A stretch of 64,000 bases of DNA from DATFVA01 sp963711455 (GCA_963711455.1 CAVQEH010000005.1:273763-337762), one strand, 5' to 3'. Counted from the stretch's first letter, positions 1-7,696 are shown. The notes: generated by a model not told the origin, from the letters alone. A program made the numbers and translations.

Positions 1-39
1 GTGAGCCGGTGTTTGCGTTTGTGCGAGCGAGAAATCTTA
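1..39. repeat. partial copy of palindromic repeat family A (left half)
   Basis: The left arm of the interspersed repeat described at 1525-1662: the GAGCCGGTGTTTGCG core followed by GCGAGCGAGAAATCTT. It is cut by the window edge and runs exactly into the stop codon of livF at 37-39, so the repeat supplies the end of that gene. Confidence 0.75.
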
Positions 40-744
40 TACCAAAAAAATCTCCTTCAGCTTTTTCTCATCAAACCCGGATGGTTTTTCGTTAAATACA
101 AGCCTGCCTAATTTTAATGCATACACTTTATCAGCAATATTCAGCACCTCCCTTACTTTCTGTTCAACTATAAGAATTGTTGTACCCATCTGCTTGTTTA
201 CATTTCTTATGGTATCGAATGCATGGTTAACAAGCTGAGGTGACAGTCCGAGTGAAGGTTCATCCAGCATTAATACTTCCGGTTCCAGTATCAATGCACG
301 TGCAAGTGCAAGCTGCTGCTTTTCTCCCCCGCTCAAATCACCCGCTTCACGTTTTAACAGGTCTTTTAATTGGGGAAAGAATTCAAGCACTTTATCGATT
401 CTTTCCTTTACTTTTTGCTTATTCTTTAACAGGAATCCTCCAATTTCAAGATTTTCAGCAACTGTAAGATCAGAAAATACGCGGTTGCCCTGGGGTACAA
501 AACTAATACCTCTTTCAACTCTTTTTTCAGTTGAAAGCTTCAGCAGGTCTTTCCCGTTAAAAACAATTTTCCCTTTAACATAATCTATTGTTCCTATTAT
601 TGATTTTAAGAGTGTTGATTTACCTGCACCGTTAGGACCAATAAATGCAGTCACTTTCCCCATTTCCACTGATACAGAAATATTATTCAATATAACCTTA
701 TTGCCGTAGCCGGCTTCATCAATATTTATATCCAGATTATTCAA
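37..744 (-). CDS. livF: Liv-type ABC transporter ATP-binding protein LivF
   Basis: This is one of the two ATPases that drive a branched-chain-amino-acid-type importer at the inner face of the membrane. The 235-residue protein shows Walker A (GPNGAGKST, about residue 36), the Q-loop region, the signature DLSGGEKQQLALARAL and Walker B LMLDEPSLGLSP, where the SLGL sequence is typical of LivF rather than LivG. Its start overlaps the livG stop by 4 bases (ATGA), so the two are translationally coupled. It is the last gene of the long minus-strand operon that also holds the HgcAB-like fusion gene. The substrate need not be leucine: context suggests a specialised amino-acid-like ligand (inference). 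Confidence 0.93.
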   Translation of the reverse strand: MNNLDINIDEAGYGNKVILNNISVSVEMGKVTAFIGPNGAGKSTLLKSIIGTIDYVKGKIVFNGKDLLKLSTEKRVERGISFVPQGNRVFSDLTVAENLEIGGFLLKNKQKVKERIDKVLEFFPQLKDLLKREAGDLSGGEKQQLALARALILEPEVLMLDEPSLGLSPQLVNHAFDTIRNVNKQMGTTILIVEQKVREVLNIADKVYALKLGRLVFNEKPSGFDEKKLKEIFLV

Positions 745-1502
745 TTCAGATATGCTTCCAGAATTTCTTTATTATCCTGAATCTCAGATGGAGTTCCGTC
801 TGCAATCTTTTTCCCGTCGTCCATTACTATTACTTTTGAGCAGTTTCTAAATACAAAATCCATATTATGTTCAATTAAGAATATGGTTTTGTCCTGTTTT
901 TCAACCAGCTCTTTCATCATTGCAGAGATTCTTTCAATGGTTTCGGGCTGCACTCCTGAGACAGGTTCATCTAATAAAATGATGTCGGGATTAGCGGCAA
1001 GACAGCAGCAAATGCTCAGCAGCTTCTGCTGTCCGTAAGATAGATCGGATGCTTTATCATTTTTTTTATCTTGTAATCCGGCAAAGCTCAGCAGTCTTTC
1101 AGCTTCCTTATAATTTTCAGATTCTTTTAATTTTATTTTCTTACTGTTAAAAAATATATTCGGTAATTTTTCTCCGGGGTTATCCTGGAAAAATAAAAGC
1201 ACATTTTCTATTATAGATAGTTCAGTAATTAATCTTAAGTCCTGGAATGTCCGGGTCATCTTTTTTCTTACTATTTCGAATGCATAATTTTTTGAGATAT
1301 CGATATCATTTAAAAAGAAAGAGCCCGAATCCTGTTTTACAAATCCTGTAATGATATTAAACAAAGTTGTCTTTCCTGCACCATTAGGGCCAATTAGACC
1401 GGTTAAGGTTCCCTTCTCAATCAAGCAGGAAAAATCATCAACCGCCTTAAGCCCGTCGAAAGATTTTGTAATATTGTTAATATCTAAAATCATTGAATTC
1501 AT
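741..1502 (-). CDS. livG: Liv-type ABC transporter ATP-binding protein LivG
   Basis: Second ATPase of the importer, 253 residues. It has Walker A GPNGAGKTT, the signature DLSYGQQKLLSICCCLA (LSYGQQ is typical of LivG), Walker B IILLDEPVSGVQP and the LIEHNMDFV switch histidine, all in normal order. Two starts, Met1 and Met4, are possible and Met4 (MILDINNI) is as plausible. It overlaps livF by 4 bases. Upstream, about 1.1 kb of repeats and a nuclease gene separate it from livM, an unusual gap inside what is normally a compact livHMGF cluster. Confidence 0.93.
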   Translation of the reverse strand: MNSMILDINNITKSFDGLKAVDDFSCLIEKGTLTGLIGPNGAGKTTLFNIITGFVKQDSGSFFLNDIDISKNYAFEIVRKKMTRTFQDLRLITELSIIENVLLFFQDNPGEKLPNIFFNSKKIKLKESENYKEAERLLSFAGLQDKKNDKASDLSYGQQKLLSICCCLAANPDIILLDEPVSGVQPETIERISAMMKELVEKQDKTIFLIEHNMDFVFRNCSKVIVMDDGKKIADGTPSEIQDNKEILEAYLN

Positions 1503-1524
1503 CTATTTACTTTTTCAACAAAAA

Positions 1525-1662
1525 TGTCATTCCGAGCGAGCATTCGTTTACATTTGTACGAGCGAGGAATCCTTCCCTCATCAACATTCAGCAATAAGCA
1601 AGATTTCTCAGTCGTCCTTTATAAACCTTAATCCTCAACAATCGGACTCCATCGAAATGACA
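1525..1662. repeat. palindromic repeat family A, full copy
   Basis: About 138 bp with imperfect terminal inverted repeats (TGTCATTCCGA on the left, TCGAAATGACA on the right), inner inverted arms (GAGGAATCCTT against AAGATTTCTC) and a third pair, AGTCGTCC with GGACT. The layout would fold into a long interrupted hairpin, like a REP or MITE element. Very similar to the copy at 2114-2251. Confidence 0.85.
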
Positions 1663-1674
1663 ACAGCCTACTAA

Positions 1675-1805
1675 TGTCATTTCTTCCGTAGGAACGGCTA
1701 TGCCGGAAGCGAGCACACTTGCTCTTTTAAGTTCAAGCGAACGAGAAATCTTTTCATCCATCATTGTAAGATTTCTCTCCCGACTTTGTCGGAATCGAAA
1801 TGACA
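1675..1805. repeat. palindromic repeat family A, variant copy with a longer left arm
   Basis: Same ends (TGTCATTTC ... TCGAAATGACA) and inner arms, but the left arm carries an extra hairpin TTCCG ... CGGAA around an ACGGCTATG core. It stops 3 bases before the stop codon of the GIY-YIG gene at 1808. Confidence 0.8.
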
Positions 1806-1807
1806 TT

Positions 1808-2098
1808 TTACTCCCATTCAGCACTCAGGTCAATCCATTCAGGATTCATACTTTCAATCAATTTATTCTTCTTCTCTCTTCTCCATTTCTTTATTTCTTT
1901 TTCCCGTGCAATTGCCGCATTCACATCATTTGTAGTTTCATAGCATACAAGCTTATTAATATTGTACTTTTTAGTGAATCCATCTACCAATTTATTCTTG
2001 TGTTCGTACATCCTTCTTAAAAGATTATTCGTCATTCCTGTATAAAGAACTCTATTATTCCAGTTTGAAACTATATAAACGTAATATGTATTGGTCAT
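1808..2098 (-). CDS. GIY-YIG nuclease family protein, copy 1
   Basis: A single-domain 96-residue GIY-YIG endonuclease. YYVYIVSNW followed by VLYTGMTNNLLRRMYEH matches the GIY and YIG strands plus the catalytic Arg, and the helix with AIAREKEIKKWRREKK holds the conserved Glu/Lys. The start is placed at the Met of MTNTYYV because the 26 codons upstream are repeat sequence. A near-identical copy lies at 4147-4437. Both copies are hemmed in directly by family A repeats, suggesting that the nuclease gene travels with, or is maintained by, the repeats. Free-standing nucleases of this kind are common in Bacteroidota, and their role is not established. Confidence 0.88.
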   Translation of the reverse strand: MTNTYYVYIVSNWNNRVLYTGMTNNLLRRMYEHKNKLVDGFTKKYNINKLVCYETTNDVNAAIAREKEIKKWRREKKNKLIESMNPEWIDLSAEWE

Positions 2099-2113
2099 AT
2101 TCTTCCCTTCCAT

Positions 2114-2251
2114 TGTCATTCCGAGCGAGCATTCGTTTACCTTTGTACGAACGAGGAATCTTTCCCTCATCAACATTCAGCAATAAATAAGATTTCTCAG
2201 TCGTCCTTTATAAACCTTAATCCTCAACAATCGGACTCCATCGAAATGACA
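2114..2251. repeat. palindromic repeat family A, full copy
   Basis: Nearly identical to the copy at 1525-1662, so the two frame the nuclease gene at 1808-2098 like a composite unit. Ends TGTCATTCCGA and TCGAAATGACA. Confidence 0.85.
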
Positions 2252-2274
2252 TGGCTTCTTTTTTTTATACACAC

Positions 2275-2412
2275 TGTCATTCCGAGCGAGCTGTTGTTCA
2301 CGTTTTTGCGAGCGAGAAATCTTAAATGTATCAACGTTCAACAGCAAGCAAGATTTCTCAGTCGTCCCAATACAGTCTAAACCAGAATTTTCGGGACTCC
2401 TTCGAAATGACA
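2275..2412. repeat. palindromic repeat family A, full copy
   Basis: Complete copy with left end TGTCATTCCGAGCGAG, inner arms GAGAAATCTTAA and AAGATTTCTC, AGTCGTCC/GGACT pair and right end TTCGAAATGACA. Confidence 0.85.
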
Positions 2413-2426
2413 AGGCTCCTCACGCC

Positions 2427-2590
2427 TGTCATTCCGAGCGAGCCGGTGTTTACATTTGTACGAGCGAGAAATCTTTCACATACCAACACCTTGCAGCGTG
2501 TAGGATTTCTCCCTCCGGTAGAAATGACGGGGCTACTTTCAATTCTAACATTGTCATTTCGAAGCGAGTCTTCGAGCGAGAAATCCTTCA
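2427..2590. repeat. family A copy followed by a left half-copy
   Basis: A short copy (2427 to about 2528) whose right arm is CTCCCTCCGGTAGAAATGAC, then a left half (about 2551-2590) with TGTCATTTCGAAGCGAGTCTTCGAGCGAG. The half-copy ends about 10 bases before the livM stop codon. Confidence 0.8.
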
Positions 2591-2599
2591 CGAGTACTT

Positions 2600-3469
2600 C
2601 TATCTGATCTCATACTCTCCAACCAGCCCTTTCGGTCTCCACATCATAAATGCAACCAACGCTGCACCGTAAAGTATTTGTCTCATATTTGCAGCAATAG
2701 AATTCGGCATACCAACAAACCTTAATATTTCAGGTAATGCAACAAGAACAACCGCACCCAAAACTGATCCCTTCAGACTTCCTGTTCCACCGATAATAAC
2801 CATTGAGATAATTAAAATAGATTCCATAACTGTAAAGCTTGTCGGGTCTATATAGGTTATATAAGTGGCATAAAGAACTCCCGCAACAGAAGCCACACCG
2901 GCACTTATCATAAAAACCTGAACCTTATAAAAAGTTACATTTTTTCCTGCCGATTGAGTAAGCACTTCATCTTCTCTTAATGATTTCATTATTCTTCCGA
3001 TTGGTGATTTTACAACTCTTTTACAAAACCAGTAAGCGATTATCGCGAGCACTCCGCTTAATATTAAAAATGAAATATGTGAAGAGATTACAATCCCGAA
3101 TATTACCGGCTGAGGTATTCCCGGCAGACCAAGAGGTCCTCCTGTAAAATCCACAAGGTTATTGAGTATACTGAAAGTAATTATCTGGAAGGCAAAAGTA
3201 GCAATTACAAAATAATCATCTTTAATTCTTAATGAAGGGATCCCCACTACTGCACCAAGTATTACAGCGGCAATTACCGCAAGTACAAGATTAAGCAGGA
3301 AAGGTGAATTAAGGTTTAGCGCCATCAGTGCGGCAACATAAGCTCCGATTCCGTAAAACGCTGCGTGTGTAATAGATAGAATTCCTGTGTAGCCAATTAA
3401 TAAATTTAACGAAACAGACAGAATTGAATATATGCAGATGAGGATTAGTATGTGAAGAAAGTATTCCAA
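2600..3469 (-). CDS. livM: Liv-type ABC transporter permease LivM
   Basis: Permease subunit of the same importer, 289 residues with roughly eight to ten hydrophobic segments. The motif LNLLIGYTGILSITHAAFYGIGAYVAAL is the hallmark of LivM/LivH permeases, and IIGGTGSLKGSVLGA is the conserved loop that contacts the ATPases. Length is normal for the short LivM type. Its 3' end is bounded by repeats and its 5' end by about 1.5 kb of repeats and a second nuclease gene, yet the reading frame is intact and livH lies upstream on the same strand. Confidence 0.92.
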   Translation of the reverse strand: MEYFLHILILICIYSILSVSLNLLIGYTGILSITHAAFYGIGAYVAALMALNLNSPFLLNLVLAVIAAVILGAVVGIPSLRIKDDYFVIATFAFQIITFSILNNLVDFTGGPLGLPGIPQPVIFGIVISSHISFLILSGVLAIIAYWFCKRVVKSPIGRIMKSLREDEVLTQSAGKNVTFYKVQVFMISAGVASVAGVLYATYITYIDPTSFTVMESILIISMVIIGGTGSLKGSVLGAVVLVALPEILRFVGMPNSIAANMRQILYGAALVAFMMWRPKGLVGEYEIR

Positions 3470-3588
3470 AGATTCAATTAAAAATTAAGAATGAATAATT
3501 AACAATTGAATTACCCATTGCAAATTAAGAAATCATTTTCACTTAAACAGCAATTTTGTTGATAAATTTGAACAAAACCTATCCCCAC

Positions 3589-3714
3589 TGTCATTCCGAA
3601 GCGAGTCTTCGAGCGAGGAATCTTAAACGTATCAACAGTCAACAGCGAGCAAGATTTCTCAGTCGTCCTTTCCAAATCTTAATCCACATTCAAAGGACTC
3701 TATTCGAAATGACA
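3589..3714. repeat. palindromic repeat family A, full copy
   Basis: Complete copy with the short left arm GAAGCGAGTCTTCGAGCGAGG, inner arms GAGGAATCTT and AAGATTTCTC, and right end TTCGAAATGACA. Confidence 0.83.
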
Positions 3715-3737
3715 AGACTCCTTTTTATTATACACAC

Positions 3738-3866
3738 TGTCATTCCGAGCGAGAAGGTGTTTACTATTATGCGAGCGAGAAATCTTTCATTTTTCATTTT
3801 TAGATTTCTCCCTGCGGCCTGCCTGAAACCTATGGTCGATAAGCCGGTAGGCAAGTCGAAATGACA
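3738..3866. repeat. palindromic repeat family A, variant copy
   Basis: Left half as usual. The right arm is the variant CTCCCTGCGGCCTGCCTG ... GGCAGGTCGAAATGACA type, here with CCTGCCT pairing to AGGCAAG. The same right-arm variant recurs at 24318-24389. Confidence 0.8.
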
Positions 3867-3874
3867 ATGATTCT

Positions 3875-4000
3875 TTCGGCATCCAGCATCCAGTATCTAG
3901 CATCCAGCATCCAGAATCCAGCAGCTAGTAAGATTCCTCAGTCGTCCTTAATTAATCTTAATCCTCAACTATCGGACTTCATCGGAATGACAACAGGCTA
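3875..4000. repeat. short tandem repeats (CATCCAG unit) plus family A right half
   Basis: About seven tandem degenerate copies of a 7-base unit (CATCCAG, TATCTAG, AATCCAG) at 3876-3927, followed directly by a right half of family A (AAGATTCCTCAGTCGTCC ... CGGAATGACA). The same arrangement recurs at 4565-4681, which implies block duplication. Confidence 0.75.
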
Positions 4001-4004
4001 CTAT

Positions 4005-4144
4005 TGTCATTTCGAAGCGAGCTGTCGTTTACACTTCTGCGAGCGAGAAATCTTAAACGTATCAACATTCAACAGCGAGTAAGATTTCTCAATCGTCCCG
4101 GAATAATGTTAAAACAAATGAACCGGGACTTCATCGAAATGACA
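4005..4144. repeat. palindromic repeat family A, full copy
   Basis: Complete copy, left end TGTCATTTCGAAGCGAG, right end ATCGAAATGACA. It ends 2 bases before the stop codon of the second GIY-YIG gene at 4147, matching the arrangement at 1805/1808. Confidence 0.85.
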
Positions 4145-4146
4145 TT

Positions 4147-4437
4147 TTACGCCCATTCAGTACTCAAGTCAATCCAGTCAGGATTTTTACTTGTAATCAG
4201 GTTATTCTTCTTTTCCCTTCGCCACTTCTTTATTTCTTTTTCTCTTGCGATTGCTGCATTTACATCATTTGTAGTTTCATAATATACAAGCTTATCAACA
4301 TTATACTTTTTAGTGAATCCATCTACTAATTTATTCTTATGTTCGTACATTCTTCTTTGAAGATCATTAGTCATCCCGACATAAACAACTTTATTATTCC
4401 AGTTTGATAGGATGTAAAGGTAATATGTGTTCGTCAT
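4147..4437 (-). CDS. GIY-YIG nuclease family protein, copy 2
   Basis: 96-residue paralogue of the gene at 1808-2098, with about 14 substitutions by eye. It keeps YYLYILSNW, VVYVGMTNDLQRRMYEH and the AIAREKEIKKWRREKK helix. Start and stop occupy the same positions relative to family A repeats as in copy 1: a repeat ends just 3' of the stop, and another begins just 5' of the start (4451). This lies in the livH-livM gap on the same strand, so it may be transcribed with the transporter. Both copies remain open, which suggests recent movement or selection. Confidence 0.88.
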   Translation of the reverse strand: MTNTYYLYILSNWNNKVVYVGMTNDLQRRMYEHKNKLVDGFTKKYNVDKLVYYETTNDVNAAIAREKEIKKWRREKKNNLITSKNPDWIDLSTEWA

Positions 4438-4450
4438 TATCTCCTTCTTC

Positions 4451-4553
4451 TGTAATTTCGAACGAGCTGTCGTTTACGATTATGCGAGTGAGAAATCTTA
4501 AATGTATCAACATTTAATAGCGAGTAAGATTTCTCCTTTCAGTCGAAATGACA
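4451..4553. repeat. palindromic repeat family A, short copy
   Basis: Compact copy of about 103 bp: left end TGTAATTTCGAACGAG, arms GAGAAATCTT and AAGATTTCTC, right end CTTTCAGTCGAAATGACA. It begins 13 bases upstream of the nuclease start codon. Confidence 0.82.
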
Positions 4554-4564
4554 ATGATTCTTTC

Positions 4565-4681
4565 GGCATCCAGCATCCAGTATCTAGCATCCAGTATCCA
4601 GAATCCAGCAGCGAGCAAGATTCTTCAGTTGTCCTTAATTTAATCTTAATCCTCAACTATCGGACTTCATCGGAATGACAA
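4565..4681. repeat. second block of CATCCAG tandem repeats plus family A right half
   Basis: Near copy of 3875-4000: degenerate 7-base CATCCAG/TATCTAG units followed by a right half of family A ending in CATCGGAATGACA. Confidence 0.75.
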
Positions 4682-4692
4682 CAGGCTACTAG

Positions 4693-4831
4693 TGTCATTT
4701 CGAGCGAGCTGTCGTTTACACTTCTGCGAGTGAGAAATCTTAAATGTATCAACATTCAACAGCAAGTAAGATTTCTCAGTCGTCCTTTCCAAATCTTAAT
4801 CCACATTCAAAGGACTCCATTCGAAATGACA
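4693..4831. repeat. palindromic repeat family A, full copy
   Basis: Complete copy. Its right half matches that of the copy at 3589-3714, showing that halves are shuffled between copies. Confidence 0.84.
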
Positions 4832-4854
4832 AGGCTCCTTTCTATTATACACAC

Positions 4855-4991
4855 TGTCATTCCGAGCGAGAAGGTGTTTACGATTATGCGAGCGAGGAAT
4901 CTTTCACGTACCACCATCTTGCACCGTGTAGGATTTCTCAGTCGTCCCGATACCTTTAATACAGAATTTCCAGGACTCTTTCGAAATGACA
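4855..4991. repeat. palindromic repeat family A, full copy
   Basis: Complete copy, left end TGTCATTCCGAGCGAGAAGG, right end TTCGAAATGACA. It is the last copy before a repeat-free stretch of about 19 kb, and it ends 29 bases before the livH stop. Confidence 0.84.
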
Positions 4992-5019
4992 AGACTGTTT
5001 CATACTCCCTACTCCATTC

Positions 5020-5898
5020 CTAAACCTCCGCCCTCCTCACCTTCTTCCCCATAAATCCCTCCGGCTTAAACAATAAGAACACAAGCAATACAACAAACGC
5101 ACTCGCATCCATCCATTGCGAGGAAATGTACCAAACAGCAAGATTCTGTGCTGCAGCTAAAAGAAGCGAGCCGAGTATGATTCCCCGTATGCTGCCTACA
5201 CCGCCAATTATCATTGCAACAACACCCATTAACAGCATATTCATTCCCATAGTAGGAGTCATATCAACATCCAGCGAAATGAGTATGCCTGCAATACCTG
5301 CAAGTGCAGAGCCTATGGCAAACGCAATTAAAATTATCCTGTCGCTTTTAATACCCGACAACCTTGCAAGCTCACTGTCGCTTGCCACCGCCCTCATTGT
5401 CTTCCCTGTTTTTGCCAGCATCAAGTATCCAGCGACCAGCATCACTAAAACTGTACTCGCCCCAATTATTATTATTTGCACCGGTGTTATATACGCACCA
5501 AATATATTTATCCCCTCCCTCACTTCCCACGTCCGTATCGACTTCGTATCATCCCCAAAGAAAAGTGAGATTAAGTTTTGCAGAACAATGTAAATACCAA
5601 GTGAAGCAAGCAGCAGTATAATTGAAGATGATTTCTTTTTCCTGAGAGACTTGTAAATAACTACTTCCATTACCCCGCCAAGCAGCATTGCTAAAATAAT
5701 TGCAGTAGGTATTGCAGTATAAAATGACCAGCCTAATACGATAATAAACAAAAAAGAAAAGTATGCACCGAATGTGAAGATAACTGCGTGAGCGAAGTGG
5801 AAGAATTTAGTTATTTGATAGATTATGGAAAAGCTGATGGCAATAAGCAGAAATTCAAAGAAAGAAATTATAATGTTGAAAATAACTTGTTCATTCAT
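5020..5898 (-). CDS. livH: Liv-type ABC transporter permease LivH
   Basis: First permease of the importer, 292 residues, strongly hydrophobic with about eight membrane segments. IYQITKFFHFAHAVIFTFGAY is the LivH version of the conserved N-terminal motif, and MIIGGVGSIRGIILGSLLL is the EAA-like loop facing the ATPases. It starts only 6 bases after the stop of the HgcAB-like fusion gene, so the two are almost certainly co-transcribed. That spacing is the best evidence that this transporter serves the HgcAB-like pathway rather than general leucine uptake. Confidence 0.93.
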   Translation of the reverse strand: MNEQVIFNIIISFFEFLLIAISFSIIYQITKFFHFAHAVIFTFGAYFSFLFIIVLGWSFYTAIPTAIILAMLLGGVMEVVIYKSLRKKKSSSIILLLASLGIYIVLQNLISLFFGDDTKSIRTWEVREGINIFGAYITPVQIIIIGASTVLVMLVAGYLMLAKTGKTMRAVASDSELARLSGIKSDRIILIAFAIGSALAGIAGILISLDVDMTPTMGMNMLLMGVVAMIIGGVGSIRGIILGSLLLAAAQNLAVWYISSQWMDASAFVVLLVFLLFKPEGFMGKKVRRAEV

Positions 5899-5904
5899 TG
5901 AATC

Positions 5905-6957
5905 TTAGTGAGAGAAAATTCCAAAATTCTTCTTTGGTATGATATTTCCTATAGCTTCAAATTGGCATTGGTTTATGCAAGCTCCACATTTAACACAACT
6001 AGAGTTACAAACATCTATTTTGTCTAGAGTTATTGATAGAGCTCTTGTAGGGCAAACAGCTAAACAGTCTTCACAAAGTGTACAGTTACTTTGATTAACT
6101 TCCAAATTGTATAGAGAAATACCGAAAAATTTACTTGAATATTTACAGGTAACATAAGGTAAATAACTATATAATGATATATTCAAAAGAAAAATTATGC
6201 CCATACCTAAAAATATTAACTCAGCATATATCCCTGTAATCAAATATAAAATTAATACATTCGCTGAAACAGTTATATAAGGGCTTAAGTACCAATCAAT
6301 TTTTTCTGATTTACTAAAATTTAAATAAGCTGGGTAAACAGATGCCCAAACTATAATTGGAAATAATAAAAGAATCTTTAAACCAAAAATTAATAGCACA
6401 AAAATGAAAAAACGTAAAAAAATACTTCCTGTAATTGCACAGGCCATTTCGAAAGCCTGAAATGTATTAAAATTCACCAGCCTATCATGTTTGTCAACTT
6501 CAGTCAATTTACTATTATTTATATAATATTTAATTCTACCGATGTCAGTGGGTCCCCAAATAATATCCCATCCTGATTTTTCATACATTGCCCATCGGCT
6601 GATACCTGCAGCAGCCAGTTCAGGTACTATTAGATTTCTATGAAGTACTAACTTTTCAAGCTCAAATGCTCTTAAACAAAAAAGCAATTTTTCTGTCGTA
6701 AAAATCTTACCAACAGATGCACACCAAACATTTATTCCTTTTGTTGGAATAATCATCAAATAACAATCGATATTCTTGAGAGCGTTAATCACCCTTCTTA
6801 CAGTAAGTGCATAATTTGAAGTTACGATTACTGGAGAGGCATTTGTAGGATTCCCTATTATTTTTATTCCTGGTGTTGAATTAATAGGAATAACACGAAA
6901 AAATAACATAAATAAATAAGATAGAAAACTAAATAACTTATTTTTTCCTTGCGACAT
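5905..6957 (-). CDS. HgcAB-like fusion protein (corrinoid domain, membrane domain, 2x[4Fe-4S] ferredoxin)
   Basis: HgcA is a membrane corrinoid protein and HgcB its ferredoxin; in mercury methylators they pass a methyl group to Hg(II). Here both sit in one 350-residue chain. Residues 29-165 match the HgcA corrinoid domain: GNPTNASPVIVTSNY, TKGINVWCA (the Co-ligating cysteine would be C79), HRNLIVPELAAAGIS and SGWDIIWGP. Residues 170-270 hold about four membrane segments. Residues 292-331 form a ferredoxin with two CxxCxxCxxxC clusters plus an extra Cys (C317). Differences from true HgcAB: the cap-helix motif reads NVWCASVGK rather than NVWCAAGK/NVWCAGGK, and the C-terminal Cys pair of HgcB is absent. 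ATG at 6957 is preferred over TTG at 6975. The start overlaps the methyltransferase gene by 20 bases. Family membership is firm; the methyl acceptor is unknown. Confidence 0.88.
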   Translation of the reverse strand: MSQGKNKLFSFLSYLFMLFFRVIPINSTPGIKIIGNPTNASPVIVTSNYALTVRRVINALKNIDCYLMIIPTKGINVWCASVGKIFTTEKLLFCLRAFELEKLVLHRNLIVPELAAAGISRWAMYEKSGWDIIWGPTDIGRIKYYINNSKLTEVDKHDRLVNFNTFQAFEMACAITGSIFLRFFIFVLLIFGLKILLLFPIIVWASVYPAYLNFSKSEKIDWYLSPYITVSANVLILYLITGIYAELIFLGMGIIFLLNISLYSYLPYVTCKYSSKFFGISLYNLEVNQSNCTLCEDCLAVCPTRALSITLDKIDVCNSSCVKCGACINQCQFEAIGNIIPKKNFGIFSH

Positions 6958-7696
6958 ATAGACCAAAAGTTTCAAATTGATATAGTCTTTTCTCTATTAT
7001 ATCAAAGCCTGATGCTGTTAGCTTCTCATCAAGATTTTTTAATGGCTTTGTTAATGGAAAGTTAGAAAAGTAGGTTGCAATAATTAAAGGGAGTTCCAGC
7101 AAGTAATATTTTATTTTCAGAAAAAAAGAAATATTTTTTAATTCACTATGCCTGTCAATTAGATATGATAAAAAATCAAAAGGGAAACGCAGAGTGTAAA
7201 AAATTATTTTTACAACATTACTTCGTGGAACCAGTTCATCAGCAATGAATAAAAAGCTTTTTGGTTTTAACTTTATAAAATATTCCTTAATCAATTGATC
7301 TATAAAAGCAGGCTCCATTTCGGAAAGCAAATGAATATTAATTATTGCATCCAATGAATAATCATTGAATTCATTTGCAATATTTAAAACATCACCATGA
7401 ATTAAGTGAACACTTTTTTTTTCTTTTGATAAAAAAGATAAATTCTTTTTTGTTTGATTTAACATCTCTTCAGAGATATCCATACAATAAAGCTCTATAG
7501 AATCGTTTTTTTTAAGCAAATCTGAGGCTAATCCCCCTGCACCACACCCGGTATCAAGAACTTTAGCTTTTCGATACAATAAATAATCCACTATTCTATT
7601 TCTGACATCTCTGATCTTGTAAAGTGTAACCGGACCAATAAATCTCTCGTAAGAGGGTGGAGCTGTTTCAATTATGTGCATTAAAGGACCGGTCAT
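6938..7696 (-). CDS. class I SAM-dependent methyltransferase
   Basis: A 252-residue Rossmann-fold methyltransferase. Motif I is KVLDTGCGAGGLASDLL (about residue 44), an acidic residue follows in ELYCMDISEEMLNQ, and LDAIINIHLLSEMEP is a motif IV-like strand. The C-terminal half is rich in aromatic and hydrophobic residues (about 165-215), so the protein may lie against the membrane. It is translationally coupled to the HgcAB-like gene (20-base overlap) and lies 16 bases after the radical SAM gene. A methyltransferase of unknown substrate beside a corrinoid protein could load or take up the methyl group, or modify a ligand (inference). The nearest familiar family is the UbiE/Methyltransf_11 type. 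Confidence 0.85.
   Translation of the reverse strand: MTGPLMHIIETAPPSYERFIGPVTLYKIRDVRNRIVDYLLYRKAKVLDTGCGAGGLASDLLKKNDSIELYCMDISEEMLNQTKKNLSFLSKEKKSVHLIHGDVLNIANEFNDYSLDAIINIHLLSEMEPAFIDQLIKEYFIKLKPKSFLFIADELVPRSNVVKIIFYTLRFPFDFLSYLIDRHSELKNISFFLKIKYYLLELPLIIATYFSNFPLTKPLKNLDEKLTASGFDIIEKRLYQFETFGLYVARKK

Noticed and set aside
240..467. Open frame on the plus strand inside livF
   Set aside because: It is antisense to a clear ATPase gene, without a ribosome-binding site or a recognisable protein pattern.
1351..2607. Several short open frames of 70-120 codons on both strands across the repeat field (1351-1674, 1588-1824, 1700-2020, 2177-2413, 2326-2607, 2358-2591)
   Set aside because: They are translations of family A repeats, or antisense to livG and the nuclease gene; similar low-complexity peptides recur at every copy.
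3556..5023. Short open frames at 3556-3864, 3861-4082, 4004-4282, 4730-5023, 4744-4959 and 4807-4992
   Set aside because: All read through repeats and share the same peptides (RARNLK, SQSSLINLNP), so they are not genes.
5126..5621. Two open frames antisense to livH
   Set aside because: They are shadows created by the hydrophobic codon pattern of the permease; no start signal.
37..5898. livHMGF as an ordinary housekeeping branched-chain amino-acid transporter
   Set aside because: livH starts 6 bases behind the HgcAB-like gene and livK lies in the same operon, so a dedicated role is a better first reading; housekeeping use is not excluded.
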